This document shows, piece after piece, positions 1 through 7,780 of a stretch of DNA of 64,000 nt (within the stretch, counting starts at the first letter, position 1; each line of letters opens with the position of its first letter). The notes under the pieces are model-generated. The model ran no database searches. It was given only the letters and a program-made list of their open reading frames with translations, and was not told where the DNA came from. The position numbers and the translations under genes are program-made. The DNA is from Chitinophagales bacterium (GTDB taxonomy: Bacteria > Bacteroidota > Bacteroidia > Chitinophagales > UBA2359), in contig JAWKLZ010000001.1 in the NCBI GenBank assembly GCA_041392475.1, positions 62,001 through 126,000 of the forward strand. The letters are read 5' to 3'.

Positions 1-2
1 AT

Positions 3-1004
3 TTTAAAGACAAAAAAATCTCTGCCTGTTCCATTGCGCTCGAAGCGACCGAAAACCCAGAAGGGATGAAAAAAGCATCTACCTTACTCAAAAAAATGGA
101 ATTGGTGTTTACCAAATACCCTCTCGAGGAACCCTTCTACACAGAAGCTATTTTAAACGAAATATTGGAAGAGTATCGAGATTTGGTCTTCAATACCTAC
201 CTCTTTTTTCCACACAAAGGACTGCAATGCGTACACAATCTGCGCCAATTATCCCAAAAAGGCTTGATACTCATTTCGATGGATAAAGGAGATCACGAAA
301 TCCATGACCTCGAAAATGAGAAGAAACCCGAAATGATTACGCATGGAAGTATGTCTTTTTCCGTCAATTACCATGCCTTTGCTGCCTACTGCAAAAAACA
401 GGGAGGAAAAGCACTTTTTCCTTCTTTCTCTACTTTTGAATTAGAACTGGGCTGTCTCTTTTTTCTGCCTGAAACGGAAACCTATACCGAAACACAGGCT
501 GCTTATCAGCGTGTAGTAGATGATTATGGGCCTGACGATTTTCACGGACACAAAAAATTTATGTACAAACACATCAAAAATATCAACTTACCCGAATTGA
601 TAGGAATGTTGCGTTTAGCAGCCTACGATTCGACTTTGTTTAGAAATGTACTCCCCCGTTTGAAAAAACTCTCCACACAACTTACCTTCAATGAGCGCAC
701 CCGTTTGGCACAAACCATGCGCCAAACGTGGGATATGTATTTCACAGGAATTGAACCAGATGACCTTGCTTTTGAGATAGCAGGTATTTTTTACCAACTT
801 GGTTTCTATGAAGATGCTCTAACGTATTTTGAATATTCGGTCGAGTTATTTGGTTATACAGCAGATGGATATTACAACAAAGCTTTGTGTTATTACCAAT
901 TGCGGAAAGATATGTTGTTTAAGCGGACAGTCCTTGAAGCCAAACTGCATTTTGCAGAAGAAAACTTCGATTTTTTGGATAATTTGGATTTGAAGGCGGT
1001 ATAA
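3..1004 (+). CDS. Methyltransferase-like protein with TPR-like tail (5' end outside window)
   Basis: The reading frame is open from the first in-frame codon at base 3, so the gene begins before the window. An internal ATG at 66 gives 312 residues, but in-frame coding continues upstream of it (ending SIALEATENPEG), so 66 is probably not the real start. The visible part has a mixed alpha/beta section with a strand ending ILISMDKGDHE, then GSMSFSVNYHAFAAYCKKQGG. This resembles the C-terminal half of SAM-dependent methyltransferases of the MidA-like type, but the SAM-binding glycine loop would lie outside the window. The last 80 residues (IFYQLGFYEDALTYFEYSVELF and following) look like one or two tetratricopeptide helices. 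The methyltransferase call is tentative. The coding status is secure. No terminator is evident after the stop. Confidence 0.6.
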   Translation, partial: FKDKKISACSIALEATENPEGMKKASTLLKKMELVFTKYPLEEPFYTEAILNEILEEYRDLVFNTYLFFPHKGLQCVHNLRQLSQKGLILISMDKGDHEIHDLENEKKPEMITHGSMSFSVNYHAFAAYCKKQGGKALFPSFSTFELELGCLFFLPETETYTETQAAYQRVVDDYGPDDFHGHKKFMYKHIKNINLPELIGMLRLAAYDSTLFRNVLPRLKKLSTQLTFNERTRLAQTMRQTWDMYFTGIEPDDLAFEIAGIFYQLGFYEDALTYFEYSVELFGYTADGYYNKALCYYQLRKDMLFKRTVLEAKLHFAEENFDFLDNLDLKAV

Positions 1005-1057
1005 ACTTAGAACGAAAGACATAAGTATAAAGACAAAATTAAATGATAATGAGTGAA

Positions 1058-1657
1058 TTAAACGGCAGTAGTTCCTTTTTCTATAAGAAATTCCGTACTC
1101 ACTTCCACCACTTCCCCCGCCTTCAATTCACCCAACCAAATCCCTCCAATACGCACCCGAAACAGCCGCAAAGTAGGAAAACCCACAGCAGCAGTCATTT
1201 TCCGAACCTGTTTGAATTTACCTTCGGTCAAAATTATGGACACCCAACTCGTAGGGCCATGCCGATCATCTCGAATTTTTCGGATACGTGGAGGAAACTT
1301 AGGCGGCGGCAATAGGAGAGAGGCTTTACAAGGCTTAGTGGTGTATTTAGTACCTTTAAAACCGATTTCTACACCCACTTTCATCGCTTCAATTGCAGCT
1401 TCGTCCATGATGCCATCTACCTGAGCGTAGTATTCTTTTTCGACCTTTTTGCTTCTGATGGCTTCACTCATTTTGCCGTCTGTGGTTAGCAGCAACAAAC
1501 CTTCTGTCGTTTTGTCCAAACGCCCTATTGCCATCGTTTTTTCGGGAAAATCGTAGAGTTCTCCCAACAGTTGCCGCTTTTGATTGGTAGGGAGTACGAA
1601 CTGACTCATGTAGCCGTAGGGTTTGTGTATAATGAAATGACGGTGTTGAGAAACCAT
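1058..1657 (-). CDS. RluE-like 23S rRNA pseudouridine synthase (RsuA family)
   Basis: A 199-residue protein of the RsuA/RluB/E/F family, which isomerises a uridine in rRNA to pseudouridine. The catalytic-Asp motif is clear (AIGRLDKTTEGLLLLT, about residues 43-58), preceded by the family's N-terminal FIIHKPYGYMSQF strand. The C-terminal EGKFKQVRKM segment is the usual RNA-binding stretch. There is no N-terminal S4 domain, as in E. coli RluE, whose length is close to this one. The start at 1657 is supported by a promoter-like box (TATCTTTG, 1688-1681) just upstream. It is transcribed convergently with the methyltransferase-like gene and divergently from the DUF3686 gene. The exact target uridine cannot be read from sequence. 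Confidence 0.9.
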   Translation of the reverse strand: MVSQHRHFIIHKPYGYMSQFVLPTNQKRQLLGELYDFPEKTMAIGRLDKTTEGLLLLTTDGKMSEAIRSKKVEKEYYAQVDGIMDEAAIEAMKVGVEIGFKGTKYTTKPCKASLLLPPPKFPPRIRKIRDDRHGPTSWVSIILTEGKFKQVRKMTAAVGFPTLRLFRVRIGGIWLGELKAGEVVEVSTEFLIEKGTTAV

Positions 1658-1680
1658 TTGTTGTATTGAGAAGTTGGGTT

Positions 1681-1708
1681 CAAAGATACCAAAATTGAGG
1701 TAAACAAA
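1681..1708 (-). promoter_or_regulatory. Probable Bacteroidota sigma-A promoter of the RluE-like gene
   Basis: On the minus strand, TTTG (1708-1705) is followed after 16 bases by TATCTTTG (1688-1681), an exact match to the TAnnTTTG -7 box of Bacteroidota. The start codon at 1657 lies 24 bases downstream, giving a short leader. The match is seen directly; the function is inferred. Confidence 0.55.
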
Positions 1709-1743
1709 TTTGATTTTTTAAGCGGCAAACTTCGCACTTAATT

Positions 1744-1880
1744 GCGCTCGTTTGCAACGAGTGCTTTGTAACGACGAAACACTCACAAGCATTAACTTAT
1801 CTCTCTCCAACAGTATATTTGCACATTTGGAGGTGGCGTTACAAACGCCGTGGTAGTCTGCACTCGTTCCAAACGAGTGC
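1744..1880. repeat. Cluster of three short palindromes with a CGTT-n3-AACG core
   Basis: The 408-base gap between the RluE-like gene and the DUF3686 gene holds three hairpin-forming sequences: GCGCTCGTT-TGC-AACGAGTGC (1744-1764, one mismatch), GGCGTT-ACA-AACGCC (1835-1849) and GCACTCGTT-CCA-AACGAGTGC (1860-1880). They differ in arm sequence but share the core, so they look like copies of one palindrome family rather than terminators. None is followed by a T-run. The remainder, to about 2065, is AT-rich and non-coding on both strands. Confidence 0.7.
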
Positions 1881-2065
1881 GAGTTGGCGAATTTTCGTTC
1901 ATAGCAGAAATTTCGGCAACGTTTGTCAAAACTCTCCAACAATTGAAGCGAAAAGGAACTAATCCCCCCAAAAACAAGTTCCAACAAATAGACAATACAA
2001 ATCATTTTGATTTGTAGATAAACAAAATGTTTGTTATTTTGCCCTAAATTCCAAAAAACCTGTAA

Positions 2066-4870
2066 ATGGCAGAAAATACCGTTCCCCAAACTCAAACCTC
2101 CAACAACCAACAACTCGAAGCAGGCACTTACGAAATCATACAAGCCCGCCTCCAAAAACAAGCAAGCGATTTACGGCAGCGATTGACGACCCTCAATGAA
2201 AGCCGCAAAGAAGTGTTTGGAGCTATAGAAACCGTCTTGATTGCCAACGATCACATTGCGACCGACAACAACTGCATCGCCCGTGAAATCGTGGCATTGG
2301 GCAACAAGTGTATCTTTGCCTATAATGTACACATAGGACTTCGTTCCCAATTGAAGCTCACCGACGTATTCAGCGTTTATGAATTTCGCAATCAAGGCTT
2401 TCACCAATTGCCGATAGACTTGATTGCAGACAAACGTTTTGAAGACGATTTTCACAACCTCTACAAATACTACCGCAACACCATTTTTGCCAAATTTGTC
2501 CTCAAAAGCGCATTTTTATACATGGTGTTTCAGACAGGCAAAACGGCAGTAGATGTAAAGGCCTTCAAATGGCATATTTTGGAAGGAGAATTGAAGTACA
2601 TAGACGACCGAAGCGCGCCCGAAATCCAATTGCCGCCTCAATATGCCTTTCAATGGCAGCGGGCGCATCGGGACCATCACCGACTGGGCGCACATTCCCA
2701 TGTTTCGATTTTGGACAGGGTTTTTGTCGAGACAATTGGCGGAGATTTGACCATCAAAATTGAAGACAATACCGAAGATGGCAAGGGAATTTACAGTGAA
2801 GATGTGCTGGAAAAAGGGCAAACTTTGGATGATGGCGAGTATTTTTATGCCGACTTGGGCAATCTGATTGCCCTCAAAATTCGCCCTTATCGAGAAGAAG
2901 CTCGCTACTTTGTTTACAACGAAAAGGTCAAGGAAGTCAAGCGGATAGACAGCTTGGAGGATGCTGCAATATTGCTGCCCGAAAGTCATGGCATCATTTT
3001 TCCAGATGGCTACTACCTCCAAACGGGTGAGTTTAAACGCTTTGACAAAATCATCAGGGGTATGCAGTACGAAAAGCGCATTGCCTCTCCAAATGGCGAA
3101 GACTACCTCTATGTGTTCTACCACACCGAAAGGGCCGAATATATTTTGATGTCCTACAACATCATCCAACAAAAGGTCGAAAACCCCATTCCCTGCAATG
3201 GCTACACGCTTTTTCCGAATGGCGAACTGTGTTATTTTCGAGCAGAAAGCGAACCGACCAAACACCACGTCCTGCAAATTTGGCAAACGCCTTATTCCCG
3301 TTCTTTGGCGACAAATGTGGGCGACAAAGCGGACAGCTACCTTTACAAAGTCGGCAACAAAGACATCGTAAGGGCGATGTCGGAATGTCACGAGGTTTTG
3401 ACCCTGCTCAACAAGGAGGACAGCTATGCGAACCTTTACTTGGATTTGGTCAAAAAAACCACCGAAATCATGGATGCCTATTATTGGATTGGCAAAACCG
3501 AAGCTGCGGATTTAGCCCATCCTTTGCAGGAAATCAAGGCGGCAGCGACTTCTGCGATAGAGGAATTTGAGAAGGTGCAGCGCATCAAACGCAATACCGA
3601 AAAGGCGGTCAATGAAACCGACCAAAAAGCGGAAGCATTGTTCAACCAACTCAAACGCACCCGTTTTGGAACGGTGGATGTGTATGTTAAGGCTTTGGCG
3701 GATTTTCGGGCTTTGCGGGGCGAGGTGATTTCTTTGAAGGAACTGCGCTATGTGGACATGGGCTGGATTGAAACATTGGAGGAAAAAGTCGCCAAAGAAA
3801 CCGACCGACTTTCCAATGCTTGTGTGCAGTTTTTGCTGCGAGAAGATGCCCTTGAGCCTTACCACCAAAAAGTCAAAGACCGACAATCCGATATTGAAGG
3901 AATTGAAACGGCAATGCAAGCGGCTGATTTGCAGGAGAAAATTGATGGCATTGGGCAAGAATTGGAGTTGTTGATTGACATTGTGAGCAACCTCAAAATC
4001 GAAGATGCAACGCATACGACCCAAATCATTGACAGTATTTCCGATATTTTTGTGGGTTTGAACCAATTAAAGGCGAAGGTCAAAAACCGCAAAAAGGAAT
4101 TGTTGAGCGTGGAAGCAGTGGCAGAATTCAATGCACAATTGAAGCTGCTCGACCAAAGCATCATTAACTACCTCGACCTCTGTTCGACTCCCAACAAATG
4201 CGATGAATATTTGACCAAACTGATGGTGCAAGCGGAGGAATTGGAGGGGAAATTTGTGGATTTTGACGAGTTCACCACCAAAATATACGATAAGCGGGAG
4301 GAAATCAACAATGCTTTTGAGGCCAAAAAACTGCAATTGACCGAAGCCCGCAACCGTCGAGCAGCTTCCCTTCAAAGTGCTGCAAATCGCATCTTCAAAG
4401 GCATCCGCAGCCGCCTCAAAAACTTCAAAGAGGTGGAGGAAATCAACAGCTATTTTGCTGCCGATTTGATGGTGGACAAGGTGCGAGACATTGTGAAACA
4501 GTTGTTGGTATTGGAAGATTCGGTGAAAGCGGACGACCTACAAAGTCAATTAAAAGCATTGAAGGAAGAGGGCATTCGTCAATTGAAGGACCGAAAGGAA
4601 CTATTTGTGGATGGTGAAAATATTATCAAATTAGGACGACACCATTTTTCGGTCAATACGCAACCGCTTGATTTGACCATAGTTCGCCGGGAAGGTGCGC
4701 TTTATTTCCACCTGACAGGCACCAATTTTTTCGAGAAAATCGACAGCCCCGAATTGTTGGCTACTAAAGCAGTTTGGGAACAGGATTTGATTTCGGAGAA
4801 TGAGGAGGTGTATAGAGGGGAGTATTTGGCTTGGTTGATGTTTAAGGGTTTGATAATGAGTGAAAAATAG
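2066..4870 (+). CDS. DUF3686-type DNA-repair ATPase N-terminal region, apparently lacking the AAA ATPase domain
   Basis: A 934-residue protein. Its N-terminal half (AFKWHILEGELKYIDDRSAPE, then several beta-rich blocks with FYHTERAEYILMSYN) matches what I know of the DUF3686 family, annotated as ATPases involved in DNA repair. The central part (about 480-830) is long alpha-helical and probably coiled coil, with many E/K/L-rich heptads. From family knowledge, full-length members are usually about 1,600 residues or more and end in an AAA-type ATPase. Here the protein stops at 934, just after the EYLAWLMFKGLI segment, and I see no Walker A motif anywhere in it. The 300 bases after the stop do not resume the frame. 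It may be a truncated pseudogene or a shortened functional form. It begins about 200 bases after a palindrome cluster and is followed by an HNH gene. Confidence 0.7.
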   Translation: MAENTVPQTQTSNNQQLEAGTYEIIQARLQKQASDLRQRLTTLNESRKEVFGAIETVLIANDHIATDNNCIAREIVALGNKCIFAYNVHIGLRSQLKLTDVFSVYEFRNQGFHQLPIDLIADKRFEDDFHNLYKYYRNTIFAKFVLKSAFLYMVFQTGKTAVDVKAFKWHILEGELKYIDDRSAPEIQLPPQYAFQWQRAHRDHHRLGAHSHVSILDRVFVETIGGDLTIKIEDNTEDGKGIYSEDVLEKGQTLDDGEYFYADLGNLIALKIRPYREEARYFVYNEKVKEVKRIDSLEDAAILLPESHGIIFPDGYYLQTGEFKRFDKIIRGMQYEKRIASPNGEDYLYVFYHTERAEYILMSYNIIQQKVENPIPCNGYTLFPNGELCYFRAESEPTKHHVLQIWQTPYSRSLATNVGDKADSYLYKVGNKDIVRAMSECHEVLTLLNKEDSYANLYLDLVKKTTEIMDAYYWIGKTEAADLAHPLQEIKAAATSAIEEFEKVQRIKRNTEKAVNETDQKAEALFNQLKRTRFGTVDVYVKALADFRALRGEVISLKELRYVDMGWIETLEEKVAKETDRLSNACVQFLLREDALEPYHQKVKDRQSDIEGIETAMQAADLQEKIDGIGQELELLIDIVSNLKIEDATHTTQIIDSISDIFVGLNQLKAKVKNRKKELLSVEAVAEFNAQLKLLDQSIINYLDLCSTPNKCDEYLTKLMVQAEELEGKFVDFDEFTTKIYDKREEINNAFEAKKLQLTEARNRRAASLQSAANRIFKGIRSRLKNFKEVEEINSYFAADLMVDKVRDIVKQLLVLEDSVKADDLQSQLKALKEEGIRQLKDRKELFVDGENIIKLGRHHFSVNTQPLDLTIVRREGALYFHLTGTNFFEKIDSPELLATKAVWEQDLISENEEVYRGEYLAWLMFKGLIMSEK

Positions 4871-5169
4871 ACAAGATTTAGAATTGAAACGCCTCAACTC
4901 AATATTTCTCCCAAGCTATAATTTGGTACAAAAATATATTTTCACTTTTAATCGCATTAATAAACGAAATCTAGTACAAGGCAATATTTTTTTTGATATT
5001 AATTAAAAAATAACTTGTCCACCAATCTGTCCTCTTTCTCAAACTATTGTAATTCAACCTTGTTTATCTATTTGTATTCTCTTTGTTGTCTTACAAACAC
5101 ATTTGTGTCCTTAATTTGCCACTACTAATATTAATCAACCCTAAAATTTTCATTTAAAAGATATTTCTT
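4871..5169. other. AT-rich non-coding gap after the truncated ATPase gene
   Basis: About 300 bases, markedly AT-rich compared with the preceding gene. I see no open frame continuing the DUF3686 protein, no clear terminator hairpin and no exact TAnnTTTG box. The change in composition at the stop codon is consistent with a deletion or insertion junction near 4870. Confidence 0.4.
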
Positions 5170-5589
5170 ATGCGAAAATCAATTTCAAAAGGAGTTCAAG
5201 CATCTATTTATGTAAGAGATAAATGGTGTTGTAGGTACTGTGGTTATGAGATATTCTTCTCTCCTTCGTTAAAAGCTTTAGAAACATTAGCTCCAGATAA
5301 AGGGTATTATCATAGGAATGGGAATAAAGAAAAAATGTCAAAACTTTTGTTAGATAGGTGCGGCTGTATTGACCATATAATTCCTATAACTGAAGGAGGA
5401 ACCAATGATACGGATAATTTAATTTGCGCTTGTTGGAAGTGTAATACACGGAAAAGTAATGATACCACCCAGAATTGGAAAAGAAAAATTAAAAATATAT
5501 CTGATTTAAAATTAGCCAATAATTGGGATGGATTTATAGGCATTTTAAGAAAATTAGATTCTGATAATGAATGGTTGAAATATTTTTAA
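5170..5589 (+). CDS. HNH endonuclease
   Basis: A 139-residue HNH-family nuclease. It has two zinc-knuckle-type cysteine pairs (CCRYCG at about 18-23 and CACWKCN at about 96-102) around the core motif CIDHIIPITEGGTNDTDNL (about 76-94), in which DH is the catalytic histidine pair and N is the metal-site asparagine. HNH proteins of this size act as stand-alone endonucleases in restriction, mobile elements or anti-phage modules. The gene is clearly more AT-rich than its neighbours, which suggests acquisition by transfer. It lies between the truncated DUF3686 gene and a perfect 21-bp inverted repeat. No partner methylase or integrase is visible, so its role is undetermined. Confidence 0.85.
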   Translation: MRKSISKGVQASIYVRDKWCCRYCGYEIFFSPSLKALETLAPDKGYYHRNGNKEKMSKLLLDRCGCIDHIIPITEGGTNDTDNLICACWKCNTRKSNDTTQNWKRKIKNISDLKLANNWDGFIGILRKLDSDNEWLKYF

Positions 5590-5645
5590 ATAAAACATTT
5601 GAATATTTATTATATTTATACATGCCAAACTCATGTGAAGTTACA

Positions 5646-5702
5646 CCCAAAATCGAGGTAAATAAGAAATGGCAGTTGCTCCTTATTTACCTCGATTTTG
5701 GG
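5646..5702. repeat. Perfect 21-bp inverted repeat with 15-base loop
   Basis: The arm at 5646-5666 (beginning CCCAAAATCGAGG) is exactly the reverse complement of 5682-5702. It lies 56 bases after the HNH gene. It is not followed by a T-run, so it is an unusual terminator if it is one. It could also be a mobile-element end, a recombination site or a structured RNA. The rest of the gap to 5876 holds no gene that I can support. Confidence 0.8.
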
Positions 5703-5876
5703 CTTGGGAAAATGGGTTATTTGTAGTCGGATATTTGCTAACGGTTTTGATTGGAGGAGGGTGGTTGATGGGTTTGTTGTTGTTGAAAATCAGAGATTTT
5801 AACAACAAATGAATGTTTCCGTTTTCAATCACCCTAAAAAGAAATTGAAGAGAGCAAATTTTAAAAACCCCTAATA

Positions 5877-6329
5877 ATGAAACTCAACATCATCAAATTT
5901 TACAGCACCGCTGATGAATATGGCGAATTCTCCAACTTTGCAGATTATCCCATCAAATTGAAGGGCAAAATATGGCCTACCTCAGAGCATTATTTTCAAG
6001 CCCAAAAATTCAAAGGAACGCCTTATGAAGCCAAAATACGCAAGGCGGCAAAACCTATGTTGGCGGCTCAAATGGGTAGAAGTCGGAAGGAAAAATTGCG
6101 ATTGGATTGGGAACGGGTGAAAGATTCGGTGATGTTGGATGCGGTGCGGGCAAAGTTCAAACAACACGATGAATTAAAGGAATTGTTACTCTCTACAGGA
6201 GGTGCAAAAATCGTGGAACATACTGCCAATGACAGCTATTGGGGAGATGGAGGAGATGGAAAAGGCAAGAATAGATTGGGGCAAATATTGGTGTTGGTAC
6301 GGGAGGAATTGAAAGAAAAAGAGACTTAA
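5877..6329 (+). CDS. NADAR family protein (YbiA/DUF1768-like ADP-ribose N-glycosidase)
   Basis: A 150-residue protein covering the whole NADAR domain. The diagnostic motifs are the N-terminal EFSNFADYPI, the WPTSEHYFQAQKF segment (catalytic-site Glu and the YFQAQK block) and the C-terminal DSYWGDGGDGKGKNRLGQIL. Family knowledge: NADAR proteins cleave N-glycosidic bonds of ADP-ribose derivatives or of damaged riboflavin intermediates, and some act as antitoxins that remove ADP-ribose from DNA or protein. The next gene, only 19 bases downstream on the same strand, is a nucleoside-deoxyribosyltransferase-like protein, so the two are probably co-transcribed. A fragment of this gene's 3' end is repeated at 7005-7060. 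Confidence 0.88.
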   Translation: MKLNIIKFYSTADEYGEFSNFADYPIKLKGKIWPTSEHYFQAQKFKGTPYEAKIRKAAKPMLAAQMGRSRKEKLRLDWERVKDSVMLDAVRAKFKQHDELKELLLSTGGAKIVEHTANDSYWGDGGDGKGKNRLGQILVLVREELKEKET

Positions 6330-6348
6330 ATTATTTACAAATCAAACC

Positions 6349-6957
6349 ATGCAAAACAACCAAATTAGAACCTTGTTTTCTCGAAAACACGATACCGTTT
6401 TCCAAAAATTGGGGGTATTTTTAGCAGGGCCAACGCCGCCAGATGAAGCGATGTCAACAGGATGGAGAAGAGTCATTACCGAAAAATTGAAGCAGGATAA
6501 GCGTTTGGATGCTAGTATGATAGTGGTTTCACCCGAACCCGAAAGTGGTTATTGGGCAGAAATTGACAATCCCAATCCACAAAATGAATTGGAGGTGGTA
6601 AGGGACAAACAAATGCCGTGGGAGCTGCAATATTTGAACTTATGCGACATCACCGCTTTTTGGTTGCCAACTTATTGGACTACCGAAAGGGCGGAGTACT
6701 TTGCACCAAATATAGGTCCTACGAGTAGATGGGAGTTTGGTTTTTTCTTCCAAGAATACTTGAAAAATCCTCAAAAACGGCATTTCATCATTGGTAGTCC
6801 TGAAGATGCGGAAAGTATCAAATGGGCAAAGAAAATAACTGCTATTTATGGAATCCAGTGGCATTGGTTGAAGAAAGCAGACAAATCCAAATTAGTGGCA
6901 GATTCGTTTATTGAAGAAATAGCACAGACTTTGATTCAAAACAAATGGAAGTATTGA
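6349..6957 (+). CDS. Nucleoside 2-deoxyribosyltransferase-like protein
   Basis: A 202-residue protein with the Rossmann-like start VFLAGPTPPDEAMSTGWRR (about 23-41). It continues with VVSPEPESGYW, the WELQYLNLCDITAFWLP strand-helix block and TSRWEFGFFF, the usual position of the nucleophilic Glu in nucleoside deoxyribosyltransferase-like folds. This family cleaves or transfers at N-glycosidic bonds of nucleosides or nucleotides. It follows the NADAR gene by 19 bases, so the pair may form a two-step nucleotide/ADP-ribose processing module, either for housekeeping repair or for phage defence. The pairing is seen; the function is inference. The product is complete, with no transmembrane segment. 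Confidence 0.72.
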   Translation: MQNNQIRTLFSRKHDTVFQKLGVFLAGPTPPDEAMSTGWRRVITEKLKQDKRLDASMIVVSPEPESGYWAEIDNPNPQNELEVVRDKQMPWELQYLNLCDITAFWLPTYWTTERAEYFAPNIGPTSRWEFGFFFQEYLKNPQKRHFIIGSPEDAESIKWAKKITAIYGIQWHWLKKADKSKLVADSFIEEIAQTLIQNKWKY

Positions 6958-7004
6958 TGAAAGTAATGAAAATATAAATTGAAGTAAACCAAATATTTGG
7001 AGAA

Positions 7005-7060
7005 ATAGATTGGGGCAAATATTGATGTTGGTCTGAGGAAAATTGGAGGAAAAAAGTGAA
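7005..7060 (+). pseudogene. Duplicated fragment of the NADAR gene 3' end
   Basis: Bases from 7005 repeat the last part of the NADAR gene (from 6271). Twenty bases, ATAGATTGGGGCAAATATTG, are identical; the match continues as TGTTGGT after one change and then decays through an imperfect purine-rich stretch. The copy lies after the deoxyribosyltransferase-like gene. It is what remains if a NADAR-containing segment was once tandemly duplicated or rearranged. It has no start codon or useful frame. Confidence 0.65.
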
Positions 7061-7077
7061 TTGGATTGATGAAAAAA

Positions 7078-7779
7078 TCACTTCAAAAACTTCCGCACAA
7101 AATCCTCCTTAAACGCTCTTCCAATCGGCAATATCGTGTTTTTGCCACAGTAAATTTGATTGCCCGAAACCTTCACAATTTTTGATGTATTGACGATGTA
7201 GGATTTGTGTATTTGAATAAATTGGTTGTTGCCGAGTTTGTCGAGCCAATATCGAAGCGATTCGGAGGCAAGGTACTTTTTTTCTGGCGTATATATTTCG
7301 GTATAGTCTGCATCGGATTTGATGAACACAATGTCGGCTATGGTAATTTTCAAGTATTCATATCCCGATTTGATAAACAATTCTTGTGGGACTTGTGTCT
7401 CCAATTTGGACTCAACACCTTGACCCACTTGTCCTTTTACAGGAACTTTAGAAACCGCTTTCACAAACCGCTGAAACGAAAAGGGCTTCAACAAATAATC
7501 CACCACATTGAGTTCGTAGCTTTCCAAAGCATAGTCCGAAAAAGCCGTTGTGAGGATGATGTGAGGAGCTTGGGGCAAGATTTTCAGAAAATCAATGCCC
7601 GATAATTTGGGTAGGTGAATATCCAAAAAAATCAGGTCAATAGCGTTTTCCTTCAAAAAATCCATCGCTTCAATGGCATCCGAAAAAGTGCCTTTTAGCT
7701 CCAAATAACCCAAATCTCCCACATATTTTTTGAGAATGCGCTGTGCAGGAGGCTGGTCTTCAATGATGATGCAGTTCAT
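7078..7779 (-). CDS. LytTR-family response regulator
   Basis: A 233-residue regulator. The receiver domain (1-118) has the acidic pocket (IIIEDQPP), the phosphoacceptor Asp53 in IFLDIHLPKLSG, a conserved Thr in ILTTAFSDYA and Lys in DYLLKPFSFQRF. The C-terminal LytTR DNA-binding domain (about 135-233) carries the typical YLKITIADIVFIKSDADYTEIYT and IQIHKSYIVNTSKI blocks. It is one base from the upstream histidine kinase gene, so the pair is co-transcribed and works as one two-component system. The divergent neighbour is an outer-membrane beta-barrel gene at 9227, which is a plausible but unproven target. Confidence 0.93.
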   Translation of the reverse strand: MNCIIIEDQPPAQRILKKYVGDLGYLELKGTFSDAIEAMDFLKENAIDLIFLDIHLPKLSGIDFLKILPQAPHIILTTAFSDYALESYELNVVDYLLKPFSFQRFVKAVSKVPVKGQVGQGVESKLETQVPQELFIKSGYEYLKITIADIVFIKSDADYTEIYTPEKKYLASESLRYWLDKLGNNQFIQIHKSYIVNTSKIVKVSGNQIYCGKNTILPIGRAFKEDFVRKFLK

Positions 7780-7780
7780 A

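Noticed and set aside
1043..1315. 90-codon plus-strand frame
   Set aside because: Antisense to the RluE-like gene, with no recognised domain.
2516..3391. 291-codon minus-strand frame inside the DUF3686 gene
   Set aside because: Entirely antisense to a clearly coding gene and without recognisable domain; explained by the codon bias of the opposite strand.
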